Shown here: positions 52,462-60,598 of the stretch, one piece after another
Layout of the letters: each line of letters starts with the position of its first letter
Numbering within the stretch: position 1 is the stretch's first letter
Source: Vagococcus fluvialis bH819
GTDB lineage: Bacteria > Bacillota > Bacilli > Lactobacillales > Vagococcaceae
Direction: 5' to 3'
DNA: 64,000 nt
Assembly: GCF_900163795.1 (NCBI RefSeq)
Contig: NZ_FWFD01000005.1
Span: 1-64,000 of the forward strand
The notes under the pieces: model-generated
Told to the model about the DNA's origin: nothing
What the model saw: only the letters and a program-made list of their open reading frames with translations
Databases searched by the model: none
Program-made: the position numbers and the translations under genes

Positions 52462-53397
52462 ATGATTGAAATGCCAGAGTTATTTGAGCGACACATGATA
52501 CTAGGTAAGCAATCTTTTGAAGAAAATGAATATGAGGTAGCTAGAGAACACTTTGAGGAAGCTTATAATTTAAAGGATGATATCAAAGCTAATGTTTATT
52601 TAACAAAATCTTTGATGGCTTTAGAACTGTATTATGAAGCTTACCAAGTGATGAGTGAAAAAAAAGCTGAATTTCTTTTGAAAGAAGAGTATCAAGAAAT
52701 ATATTTTAATTTGTTAGTTAAAACGAAATTACTTTTAGAAATCGAGAAATTTTTAATTGTAACACCAAGTTTTAAAAAAACTGAATGGGAAAAAAAATAT
52801 AAAGTTACTAAAGAGTATGAATTAACAATAAATGAAAGAAAAATACTAGAAAATGAAAAAGAATTAGCCGATATAAGTAACGTAACACCTGTTCGGCAAC
52901 CTGAATTTTTAAAAAAAATATACTATTTACCTAAAGAGCGTTTTATGGAACTTGCTAAAAATATGCTCCTTGACAATAAAATCTCTTTTTTGATAAAAAG
53001 TGAATTAATTAATCAACTCACACAATTAGATATAAACGAACCGTTTAACACAGTAACTTGGGATGGAAAAATTAGAACGTTCATTCCTAATCATCACCTT
53101 CCTTTAAAAAAGATGTATGAAGAAAATCAAGTACTAAATCAAATTATTGAATACTTTGAAAATTCGGATCCATCTTTAAAAGAAGTTGTAACGAGTGAAG
53201 TGAAATTACACTTAGGTTGCTTGTATCCTTTTGAGATAGAAGAGATGCAACCGGCAGAAAAATGGGTAGATAGCTACTTAAAAAAAAGCGAGTATTCTTT
53301 TGAAAAAGAAGCTGTGAAAGAAGATTTAAAAGAAATTTTGAGCCAGCAACAAAAAATAGAAGAACAAGTGATGAATTCACTTTTGTTTCACGAGTAA
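52462..53397 (+). CDS. TPR-like protein, DUF3196 family
   Basis: A 311-residue soluble protein. It begins with a TPR-like helical hairpin pair (SFEENEYEVAREHFEEAYNLKDDIKANVYLTKSLMALELYYEAYQVM, residues about 14-65), then a Lys/Glu-rich linker and a helical C-terminal half. It fits the DUF3196 group usually encoded upstream of tig in Lactobacillales. Function unknown; TPR repeats suggest protein-protein contact. AAAGGTGA precedes the ATG. The tig promoter lies after its stop. Confidence 0.78.
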   Translation: MIEMPELFERHMILGKQSFEENEYEVAREHFEEAYNLKDDIKANVYLTKSLMALELYYEAYQVMSEKKAEFLLKEEYQEIYFNLLVKTKLLLEIEKFLIVTPSFKKTEWEKKYKVTKEYELTINERKILENEKELADISNVTPVRQPEFLKKIYYLPKERFMELAKNMLLDNKISFLIKSELINQLTQLDINEPFNTVTWDGKIRTFIPNHHLPLKKMYEENQVLNQIIEYFENSDPSLKEVVTSEVKLHLGCLYPFEIEEMQPAEKWVDSYLKKSEYSFEKEAVKEDLKEILSQQQKIEEQVMNSLLFHE

Positions 53398-53412
53398 TTA
53401 AAGGGAAAAATG

Positions 53413-53441
53413 TTTACAAATAATGACCTTTAGTGTAAGAT
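53413..53441 (+). promoter_or_regulatory. Promoter of tig
   Basis: -35 TTTACA (53413-53418), 17-base spacer, -10 TAAGAT (53436-53441). Confidence 0.65.
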
Positions 53442-53499
53442 TGTATGGTATGTTGGAAACTAAAACTATGAAAAATAGATAATCGGAGGGACAATAATT

Positions 53500-54783
53500 A
53501 TGTCTACAAAATGGGAAAAAAAAGGAACTAATGATGGTCTTTTAACATTTGAAGTTGCCGAAGATAAAATCGAAGAGGGCTTAAAAGCAGCCTTTAACAA
53601 AGTGAAGAAAAATATCAGTGTACCAGGATTCCGTAAAGGAAAAGTGTCACGCCAAATGTTTAACCAAATGTACGGTGAAGAAGCATTGTTTGAAGATGCT
53701 TTAAATCACGTATTACCAGAAGTTTATGGTTTAGCAATTGAAGAAGCTGGAATTGACCCAGTTTCACAACCAAAAATTGATGTACTTAGCATGGAAAAAG
53801 GACAAGCATGGACTATTACAGCTGAAGTTACTGTAAAACCTGAAGTTAAATTAGGTGAGTACAAAAACTTAACAGTACCTAAACAAGACCGTGAAGTAAC
53901 AGATGCTGATGTTGAAGAAAACTTAGCACAAAAACAAGCAAGTCAAGCTGAATTAGTTATCAAAGAAGACGCAGCTGCTGAAAATGGCGATACTGTTGTC
54001 ATTGATTTTGAAGGTTTCACAGGTGATGTTGCCTTTGAAGGTGGAAAAGGTGAAAACTATTCATTAGAATTAGGTTCTTCTTCATTCATTCCAGGCTTTG
54101 AAGAGCAATTAGTTGGAACAAAAGCTAATGACGAATTAGACGTAACAGTAACTTTCCCTGAAGAATACCAAGCAGAAGACTTAGCTGGTCAAGAAGCAGT
54201 ATTTAAAGTGAAAGTACATGAAGTTAAAGCGAAAGAATTACCAGCTTTAGACGACGAATTTGCTAAAGATATCGACGAAGAAGTTGAAACATTAGCAGAA
54301 TTAAAAGAAAAAATTAAAGCTGAATTAACAACAGCTAAAGAAGAAGCAGCGACAAACGCTATTGAAGAAGCAGCTATTGCATTAGCTGTTGAAAATGCTG
54401 AAATCGTTGAATTACCACACGTTATGGTACATGACGAAGTTCACCGTGGTATGAATGAATTCTTAGGAAATATGCAACAACAAGGTATTTCACCAGAGTT
54501 ATACTACCAAATGACGGGTACAACAGAACAAGATCTACACGAACAATTTGAAGGTGAAGCCGAAACAAGAACTAAGACTAACTTAGTGATTGAAGCAATC
54601 GTGGCTGCTGAAAAACATGAAGTAACAGATGCTGATATTGAGGCAGAAATTAAAGATTTAGCAGAACAGTATGGAATGGATGAAAATGCTGTACGTGGTG
54701 CATTAAATAATGACATGTTAGCACATGATATTAAAATGAAACGTGCCGTAGATTCTATTACATCAACTGTTAAAGAAGCTTAA
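53500..54783 (+). CDS. tig: Trigger factor, ribosome-associated chaperone and PPIase
   Basis: A 427-residue protein. The N-terminal ribosome-binding domain has the signature [11 protein letters not shown] (GFRKG). The FKBP-type prolyl isomerase domain (about 165-245) has [45 protein letters not shown]. The C-terminal arms are helical and acidic. It shields nascent chains at the ribosome exit. GGAGGGA precedes the ATG. It is followed by clpX, as in many Firmicutes, with a terminator between. Confidence 0.98.
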   Translation: MSTKWEKKGTNDGLLTFEVAEDKIEEGLKAAFNKVKKNISVPGFRKGKVSRQMFNQMYGEEALFEDALNHVLPEVYGLAIEEAGIDPVSQPKIDVLSMEKGQAWTITAEVTVKPEVKLGEYKNLTVPKQDREVTDADVEENLAQKQASQAELVIKEDAAAENGDTVVIDFEGFTGDVAFEGGKGENYSLELGSSSFIPGFEEQLVGTKANDELDVTVTFPEEYQAEDLAGQEAVFKVKVHEVKAKELPALDDEFAKDIDEEVETLAELKEKIKAELTTAKEEAATNAIEEAAIALAVENAEIVELPHVMVHDEVHRGMNEFLGNMQQQGISPELYYQMTGTTEQDLHEQFEGEAETRTKTNLVIEAIVAAEKHEVTDADIEAEIKDLAEQYGMDENAVRGALNNDMLAHDIKMKRAVDSITSTVKEA

Positions 54784-54796
54784 TTTTATTGCTTAG

Positions 54797-54831
54797 AAAA
54801 GGACGGGGTCTAGTTACTCCGTCTTTTTTAA
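54797..54831 (+). terminator. Terminator of tig
   Basis: Stem AAAGGACGGGG with CTCCGTCTTT (G-U pairs), 8-base loop, then TTT. Confidence 0.8.
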
Positions 54832-54934
54832 TCACTGCTTATTTAATGCATCTAAAATAATGTTGTGTTAGAATATATGTCGATGGAAGATAAGTACTAG
54901 AAAGCAAGGTCTTTGTTTAACAGGAGGGAAGCAT

Positions 54935-56185
54935 ATGTACGATAATACAGATGAGAATAATGAAGTTCGTTGTTCTTTTTGTGGTAAATCACAAGATGAA
55001 GTAAAAAAATTAGTAGCTGGTCCTGGTGTCTATATATGTAATGAATGTATTGATTTATGTAAAGAAATCATCGATGAAGAAATCCAAGATGAGATTGCAT
55101 CAGATTTAATAAATGTATTAAAACCAAAAGAAATTTTGGAAATTTTAAATGACTATGTGATTGGTCAAGATAGAGCAAAACGCGTCTTGTCAGTGGCAGT
55201 TTATAATCACTATAAGCGAGTTCAACAAATGTCAGTTGAAATGCCAGAAGAAATTAATGATGAAATTGAGCTTCAAAAGAGCAATATTTGTTTGATTGGT
55301 CCAACTGGATCAGGTAAAACATTCTTAGCTCAAACTTTAGCCAAGACATTGAATGTTCCTTTTGCTATTGCAGATGCGACAAGTTTAACAGAAGCAGGTT
55401 ATGTAGGTGAAGACGTAGAGAATATTCTCTTAAAACTTCTACAAGCCGCTGATTTCAATGTTGAAAAAGCCCAACGTGGCATTATTTATATTGATGAAAT
55501 CGATAAAATTGCTCGTAAAAGTGAAAATGTTTCAATTACACGTGATGTTTCTGGGGAAGGCGTTCAACAAGCCTTACTAAAAATATTAGAAGGTACTGTT
55601 GCAAGTGTTCCACCTCAAGGAGGACGTAAACACCCACAACAAGAACTAATCCAGATTGATACAACTGAGATTTTATTTATTGTTGGTGGAGCTTTTGCAG
55701 GAATTGAAACGATTGTAAAAGAACGTTTAGGTGAAAAAGTAATTGGTTTTGGTTTAAATAATAAAAAACGTGATGAAGAAAAAAGTATCATGTCTCAAAT
55801 TATTCCAGAAGATCTATTGAAATTTGGTTTAATCCCTGAATTTATTGGACGATTACCAGTCATTGCTTCTCTTGAAAAACTAACAGAAGAAGATTTGGTT
55901 CGTATCTTAACTGAACCTAAAAATGCCTTAACAAAACAATACAAAAAACTATTGTCATTAGATGAAGTGACGCTTGAATTTACACCAGGTTCTTTAAATG
56001 CGATTGCTAACCAAGCTATTGAGCGTGATACAGGAGCTCGTGGCTTGAGATCAATTATTGAACATGTGATGATGAATGTGATGTACGAAATTCCAACGCG
56101 TGAAGACGTGGAAAAAGTAGTTATCACAAAAGAAGCTGTTATTGGTGAAGGCGAACCAGAATTGAAGACTAAAAAAGTCAGTTAA
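54935..56185 (+). CDS. clpX: ATP-dependent Clp protease ATP-binding subunit ClpX
   Basis: A 416-residue AAA+ unfoldase for ClpP. The N-terminal zinc-binding domain has [11 protein letters not shown] and CNECIDLC. Walker A is [15 protein letters not shown], Walker [12 protein letters not shown], and [19 protein letters not shown] holds the pore-loop region with the family sequence. The ClpP-binding IGF loop is at VIGFGL. Sensor 2 is [18 protein letters not shown] precedes the ATG, and an extended -10 TG-T-TAGAAT lies at 54866-54874. A family-1 hairpin repeat follows the stop directly. Confidence 0.98.
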   Translation: MYDNTDENNEVRCSFCGKSQDEVKKLVAGPGVYICNECIDLCKEIIDEEIQDEIASDLINVLKPKEILEILNDYVIGQDRAKRVLSVAVYNHYKRVQQMSVEMPEEINDEIELQKSNICLIGPTGSGKTFLAQTLAKTLNVPFAIADATSLTEAGYVGEDVENILLKLLQAADFNVEKAQRGIIYIDEIDKIARKSENVSITRDVSGEGVQQALLKILEGTVASVPPQGGRKHPQQELIQIDTTEILFIVGGAFAGIETIVKERLGEKVIGFGLNNKKRDEEKSIMSQIIPEDLLKFGLIPEFIGRLPVIASLEKLTEEDLVRILTEPKNALTKQYKKLLSLDEVTLEFTPGSLNAIANQAIERDTGARGLRSIIEHVMMNVMYEIPTREDVEKVVITKEAVIGEGEPELKTKKVS

Positions 56186-56355
56186 TATCAGAGTGGTGAA
56201 AATGGCGTTTTGCTCCAAGCAACTGGAAGAACCTAAAAATAATTCACGGTTTTAGAATTAATTTTAGGTTCTGAAGTTGCCGAAGGGGCTGCCATTTGAA
56301 CCCGGACTATATCAGAGTGGTGAAAATGGCGTTTAACTCCAAGCAACTGGAAGAA
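56185..56355. repeat. Family-1 hairpin repeat, copy D, with truncated second copy
   Basis: The full unit is 56185-56304: AAATGGC 56200-56206 with GCCATTT 56291-56297; CTCC with GGGG/GGAG-like arm; CAACT with AGTTG; AACCTAAAA 56230-56238 with TTTTAGGTT 56262-56270. A second, 5'-only unit (56308-56355) repeats about 45 bases of the first. It begins at the clpX stop codon. Confidence 0.75.
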
Positions 56356-56375
56356 ATTAAAAATAATTCATATAG

Positions 56376-56412
56376 AAAATAGGCAGACTCATTTTGAGTC
56401 TGCCTATTTTTG
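56376..56412 (+). terminator. Terminator after clpX and the hairpin repeat
   Basis: A perfect 16-bp stem, AAAATAGGCAGACTCA (56376-56391) with its complement (56395-56410), 3-base loop, then T. Confidence 0.94.
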
Positions 56413-56418
56413 CTAAAA

Positions 56419-56543
56419 TTTACATTCTTTTTACATCTAACATCTCCTTGTCATGAAGTTTACGCTTATTTGACAGCTTTTTAAGAGGAAAAGCTAACAA
56501 AAGTTCTTTTTACTTATTTTTTACACTATCTAGGGAATAGAAT
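56419..56543 (+). promoter_or_regulatory. PhoP-like boxes and -10 of pstS
   Basis: TTTACA-type hexamers occur in 11-base register at 56419 and 56430, and again at 56509 (TTTACT) and 56520 (TTTACA). The second pair lies just upstream of a TAGAAT -10 (56538-56543) that has no -35. Direct repeats of TT(A/T)ACA spaced 11 bases are the known PhoP box arrangement, so phosphate-starvation activation is likely. Confidence 0.65.
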
Positions 56544-56601
56544 TTACATTTGGTTGTTACACTCTGTGTGTAGTCAAAAAACTAAAGGAGTTATTACAAC
56601 C

Positions 56602-57495
56602 ATGAAAAAAATCTTATTATCGTTAACAACAGTCGGTATTTTATTTACATTAGCAGCGTGTGGTGGAGGTAGTGATACAAAAAGTTCAACAGGTGAAAGT
56701 AAAAAGACCAACTCTAATGAAAAAGTCGAAATTACTTCTGTAGGTTCAACTGCGCTACAACCGTTAGTGGAAAAAGTAGCCGAAATATATATGACCGATA
56801 ATCCTAATTATACAATTACAGTTCAAGGAGGAGGAAGTGGAACTGGCTTAACACAAGTTTCTAGTGGCGCTGTGGATATCGGTAATTCAGATGTTTATGC
56901 TGAGGAGAAAGATGGGATTGATGCTTCTAAAATAGAAGATCATCGAATTGCAGTTGTAGGTGTGGCACCAGTTATTAATAAAGAAACAGGTGTGAAAGAT
57001 ATTACAAAAGATCAATTAAAAGGTATCTTCACTGGAAAAATTACCAACTGGAAAGAAGTTGGGGGGAAAGATCAAAAAATTGAAATCATCAATCGTGCGG
57101 CAGGGAGTGGAACACGCGCAACTTTTGAACAGTGGGGATTAGATGGAGAAGAGCCTGCTAAAGGACAAGAACAGGATTCTTCAGGAACGGTGCGTAAAAT
57201 CGTTGCTGAGACGCCAGGTGCTATTAGTTATTTAGCCTTCTCTTATATTGATGATTCTATTCAAGGATTATCAATTGATGGCGTTGAACCAAAAGATGAA
57301 AAAGTTGTGGATAATTCATGGAAAATTTGGGCTTATGAACATATGTATACACAAAAAGATGGGAAAAAAGAAGCAACAACTTTTGTTGAATATATGAAGA
57401 GTGATGACGTTCAAAAGAATGTTATAAAAGAATTGGGTTACATTGCAATTTCTGATATGAAGGTTGAAAGAGACATAAAAGGAAATATCAAATAA
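56602..57495 (+). CDS. pstS: Phosphate ABC transporter substrate-binding lipoprotein PstS
   Basis: A 297-residue lipoprotein with lipobox LAAC (Cys20). Phosphate-binding motifs are SVGSTALQPLVEKVA, QGGGSGTGLTQVSSGAVDIGNSDVYA and NRAAGSGTRATFEQW. It captures phosphate outside the membrane for PstCAB. ATG 56602 follows AAAGGAG (56584-56590); the longer TTG start upstream would break the signal peptide. The transporter genes pstCAB are not adjacent: phoP-phoR come next, from their own promoter. Confidence 0.95.
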   Translation: MKKILLSLTTVGILFTLAACGGGSDTKSSTGESKKTNSNEKVEITSVGSTALQPLVEKVAEIYMTDNPNYTITVQGGGSGTGLTQVSSGAVDIGNSDVYAEEKDGIDASKIEDHRIAVVGVAPVINKETGVKDITKDQLKGIFTGKITNWKEVGGKDQKIEIINRAAGSGTRATFEQWGLDGEEPAKGQEQDSSGTVRKIVAETPGAISYLAFSYIDDSIQGLSIDGVEPKDEKVVDNSWKIWAYEHMYTQKDGKKEATTFVEYMKSDDVQKNVIKELGYIAISDMKVERDIKGNIK

Positions 57496-57516
57496 TTAAT
57501 AAGCACGGCCTTTCTA

Positions 57517-57525
57517 TGGTATAGT
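57517..57525 (+). promoter_or_regulatory. Extended -10 promoter of phoPR
   Basis: TG-G-TATAGT (57517-57525) lies 41 bases before the response regulator start. No clear -35. Confidence 0.6.
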
Positions 57526-57565
57526 GTAAGAGATTAATGACTACTAGAAAGGACGTGTTTTTTGA

Positions 57566-58273
57566 ATGAAAAAAGTTTTAGTAGTAGATGATGAAGTATC
57601 GATTACGACACTTTTAAAGTATAACTTAGAAAAAGAAAATTTTACTGTAGATGTTTGTCATGATGGAGAAGAAGCCATTACGTTAGGCATGACTGACAAT
57701 TATGATTTTATTATATTAGACTTAATGTTACCGAAAGTGAATGGCTTAGACATTACGAAGTATTTAAGAAAAGAGCAGATTAATACCCCAATTTTAATGC
57801 TAACAGCTAAAGATGAGACGGTAGATAAAATTGTTGGCTTAGAAGTGGGAGCAGATGATTATTTAACGAAACCATTTAGCCCAAGGGAATTAATCGCAAG
57901 GATTCGCGCTGTAGAACGGCGTTTAGACTTGAAAGGTAACAAAAATCCTGAATCAAATTTATCTGAAAAAATTAGTGTCGGTGAATTGATTGCTTATCCA
58001 AAAGACTACCGCGTGACTAAAAATGGCGAAGAATTAAACTTTACTAAAAAAGAGTTTGAGCTTTTAATTTATTTTATGAAACGTCAAAATCGGATTATTG
58101 GTCGTGACGAACTCATGACATCTATCTGGCAAGATGAGATGTATCATTTATCGAGAACTGTGGATATCCATGTGAGCCATTTACGAGAAAAAATTGAAGT
58201 AGATCCTAAAAAACCTCAGTATATAAAAACAATCCGAGGCTTTGGTTATAAATTCCAGGAGATAGACGCATGA
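57566..58273 (+). CDS. phoP: Phosphate response regulator PhoP (PnpR-like)
   Basis: A 235-residue OmpR-family regulator. The receiver domain has the acidic pair in VVDDE, phospho-acceptor Asp52 (ILDLMLPKVNG), Thr in MLTAKDE and Lys in LTKPFSPRELIARI. The winged-helix output domain (about 135-232) has LNFTKKEFELLIYFMK and SRTVDIHVSHLREKI ending in TIRGFGYKF. It lies between pstS and the kinase gene, and the pstS promoter has matching boxes, so phosphate control is the likely role. Overlaps phoR by 4 bases (ATGA). Confidence 0.93.
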   Translation: MKKVLVVDDEVSITTLLKYNLEKENFTVDVCHDGEEAITLGMTDNYDFIILDLMLPKVNGLDITKYLRKEQINTPILMLTAKDETVDKIVGLEVGADDYLTKPFSPRELIARIRAVERRLDLKGNKNPESNLSEKISVGELIAYPKDYRVTKNGEELNFTKKEFELLIYFMKRQNRIIGRDELMTSIWQDEMYHLSRTVDIHVSHLREKIEVDPKKPQYIKTIRGFGYKFQEIDA

Positions 58274-60018
58274 GCCAAAAGGCAAAACTAATAACGCCCC
58301 GTGTTATTATTAGCTTAGTTGTTCTATTATTAGTAGGTGGTGGATTGTACACCACCTATTTTTTTAAAGCAGAAGTTTTGAATGAACAAAAAGAAAAACT
58401 ACTAAGTGAGATTGATATTTTGACTCCTTTTTTACTGAAGGATAGTCAACTGATAATAAATGATAATAAGCTTGATCAAAGTATTGGAACAAATGAGAGA
58501 CTAACGATTCTAGATGAAAAAGGAGTTATTCTCTATGACTCTTCTCATGAAAAATTAGCCAAAGGAACAAGAGAACATCGCCCTGAGATTCGTGAAATTT
58601 TAGAGGAGCATAAAACACAAGGTTACTCGATTAGAGATAGTCAGACGATCAATGACAAAATGATTTACGTTGCCAAAGGAATATACGTAGATCAAGAGTT
58701 AGTGGGAGTTTTAAGGCTATCAGAGCGTTACACTGGTATTACCCAATCCCTAAGACAGTTCCAGTGGAAAGTTTTTTTAGTTCTATTAATTATAGGTCTG
58801 ATTATTTTGTCAATGTACTTTTATATTTTAAAACAGAATCAGCAACCAATCCAATTCATACTACCTATTTTACGGAATGCTATTCAAAATCCAGAAAAAA
58901 AACAAACTGTAGTTGACGCCCCAGATGAATGGCAGGAGTTGTATCAAACTGTGTATAAATTAATGGATGAAGCCAATCTTTTGTATTATAAGCAATTACA
59001 AAATGAAGAAAAACTTGCTTTTCTTTTTGAGAATTTAGATATCGGAATCTTTATTTTAAATGAAAATTTGGAGTTGGTTTTAGCCAATAGTGTGACAGAA
59101 AATCTATTTACTAAGAAAAGAAAGCAGGAATCTTTTGACTCTTGGTTTAACCATACTAAAATGAATCAATTAATTAAAGAAGCTGTATCTAGTAAAAAGC
59201 AAGTACAAGGTGATGTAAGAATCAAACAACCTAAGCAGCATGATTTAAATGTGATTATTCGTATTTTAGAATCGAGTACAACTGAGTATGTAGGTATTAT
59301 CTACGATGTAACCGATGTGAAACAAATTGAAAAAGTGCATGAAGATTTTATTAGTAATATTTCCCATGAGTTAAAAACACCAACGACATCAATTATTGGT
59401 TTTGCTGAGACACTTCTTTCTGGTGCTAAAGATGACCCAGAAGCTTCGGAAGAATTTCTTAAAATTATAGAAAGTGAAGGGCAACGATTATTAGTTTTAA
59501 TCCAAAATATCATGATGTTGTTAAAAACAGAAAAAGATATATATATGTTAGATACTGTGGTGAGTCATCCAGAAACAGTGATTGAAGAAGAGCTTGAGCG
59601 TTATCAATATAAGATTAGTCAAAAAAAATTAAAAATTACCTTTGATAGTACGATTAAGAGAGAAATTCAGTTACCTGGCAATGCTTTTCAGTTGATTGTC
59701 AAAAATTTACTTGAAAATGCAGTGGAATATACAAGGAATGAAGATAGTATTTTTATTTATTTAAAAGAAATGGATAACGAATTAATCTTTTCGATTGAAG
59801 ATACTGGTGTAGGAATATCTGAGGATGATCGAAAAAGAATCTTCGAAAGATTTTATCGCGTGAGCCAATCACGTCAGAGGAATACTGGTGGTTCTGGTTT
59901 AGGCTTGTCAATTGTTCAACACTATGCAGAGATACTAGGTGGAGTTGTGAAGCTATCGAGCGACCTAGGTGAAGGAACAACGGTGATTGTGAGAGTACCG
60001 ATTGAATCTAACGAGTGA
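58270..60018 (+). CDS. phoR: Phosphate sensor histidine kinase PhoR (PnpS-like)
   Basis: A 582-residue membrane kinase. Two helices (about 10-30 and 165-185) enclose an extracytoplasmic sensing domain of about 130 residues. Then come a linker, a PAS-like domain (about 245-355), the dimerisation helix with His366 in ISNISHELKTPTTSIIGFAE, and a HATPase with N box NAVEYT, DTGVGISEDD, FERFYRVSQSR and GGSGLGLSIV. PhoR phosphorylates PhoP under phosphate limitation. Translation is coupled to phoP by a 4-base overlap. Confidence 0.93.
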   Translation: MSQKAKLITPRVIISLVVLLLVGGGLYTTYFFKAEVLNEQKEKLLSEIDILTPFLLKDSQLIINDNKLDQSIGTNERLTILDEKGVILYDSSHEKLAKGTREHRPEIREILEEHKTQGYSIRDSQTINDKMIYVAKGIYVDQELVGVLRLSERYTGITQSLRQFQWKVFLVLLIIGLIILSMYFYILKQNQQPIQFILPILRNAIQNPEKKQTVVDAPDEWQELYQTVYKLMDEANLLYYKQLQNEEKLAFLFENLDIGIFILNENLELVLANSVTENLFTKKRKQESFDSWFNHTKMNQLIKEAVSSKKQVQGDVRIKQPKQHDLNVIIRILESSTTEYVGIIYDVTDVKQIEKVHEDFISNISHELKTPTTSIIGFAETLLSGAKDDPEASEEFLKIIESEGQRLLVLIQNIMMLLKTEKDIYMLDTVVSHPETVIEEELERYQYKISQKKLKITFDSTIKREIQLPGNAFQLIVKNLLENAVEYTRNEDSIFIYLKEMDNELIFSIEDTGVGISEDDRKRIFERFYRVSQSRQRNTGGSGLGLSIVQHYAEILGGVVKLSSDLGEGTTVIVRVPIESNE

Positions 60019-60035
60019 ATAAAAGAATAATCAAT

Positions 60036-60072
60036 AGAAACGAGTCGACTAAAAAAGTGATTCGTTTTTTTA
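60036..60072 (+). terminator. Terminator of phoPR
   Basis: Stem AAACGAGTCGACT with AGTGATTCGTTT (G-U pairs and one mismatch near the loop), then seven T. Confidence 0.8.
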
Positions 60073-60083
60073 AAACTTAATTG

Positions 60084-60112
60084 TTGACAATTGTAGATTG
60101 TAAAGATATGAT
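60084..60112 (+). promoter_or_regulatory. copYA promoter with cop box
   Basis: -35 TTGACA (60084-60089), 17-base spacer, -10 TATGAT (60107-60112). GACAATTGTA (60086-60095) overlaps the -35 and differs by one base from the CopY operator TACAnnTGTA. A weaker half-site TTGTA follows at 60098-60102. Confidence 0.8.
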
Positions 60113-60154
60113 AGGTTTATCAAATAACAAAACAAGCAAAAAGGAGCGATAAAA

Positions 60155-60583
60155 ATGACAAAAAACATAGAATTAATTACAGATGCCGAATGGGAAATCA
60201 TGCGTGTTGTTTGGACAAAAAATGAAACAACTAGTACAGAAGTAATTGATATCCTAGAGAAAAAAATGGAATGGAAACCATCAACAGTTAAAACGTTATT
60301 ATCACGATTAGTAACAAAAAAATATCTAGAGACTCGAAAAGAAGGAAAGCAATTTATCTATCGTGCCGTTGTCTCAGAACAAAAAGCAATTAAAACAGCT
60401 GGTAATGAATTATTAGATAAGATTTGTGATCGTAAAGTAGGAAGTATGCTAGCTGAAATGATTGAAAGAAAAACGTTAAGCACAAAAGATATCGAAGCAA
60501 TAGAAATGATTCTTAACAAAAAGAAAGAGGATGCGCCAGAAGTTGTCCCATGTAACTGTATCCCAGGACAATGTCTTTGTTAA
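60155..60583 (+). CDS. copY: CopY copper-responsive repressor
   Basis: A 142-residue BlaI/MecI/CopY-type repressor. The N-terminal winged helix (about 8-75) has ITDAEWEIMRVVWTKNETTSTEVIDIL and WKPSTVKTLLSRLVTKKYLETRKEGKQFIYRAVV. The C-terminus carries the CopY metal site CxC-x4-CxC (Cys133, 135, 140, 142). With Zn(II) it binds the cop box; Cu(I) displaces zinc and releases it. AAAGGAGCG precedes the ATG. It is 15 bases upstream of the copper ATPase in the same operon. Confidence 0.96.
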   Translation: MTKNIELITDAEWEIMRVVWTKNETTSTEVIDILEKKMEWKPSTVKTLLSRLVTKKYLETRKEGKQFIYRAVVSEQKAIKTAGNELLDKICDRKVGSMLAEMIERKTLSTKDIEAIEMILNKKKEDAPEVVPCNCIPGQCLC

Positions 60584-60598
60584 GAAAGGAGAAGGAAA

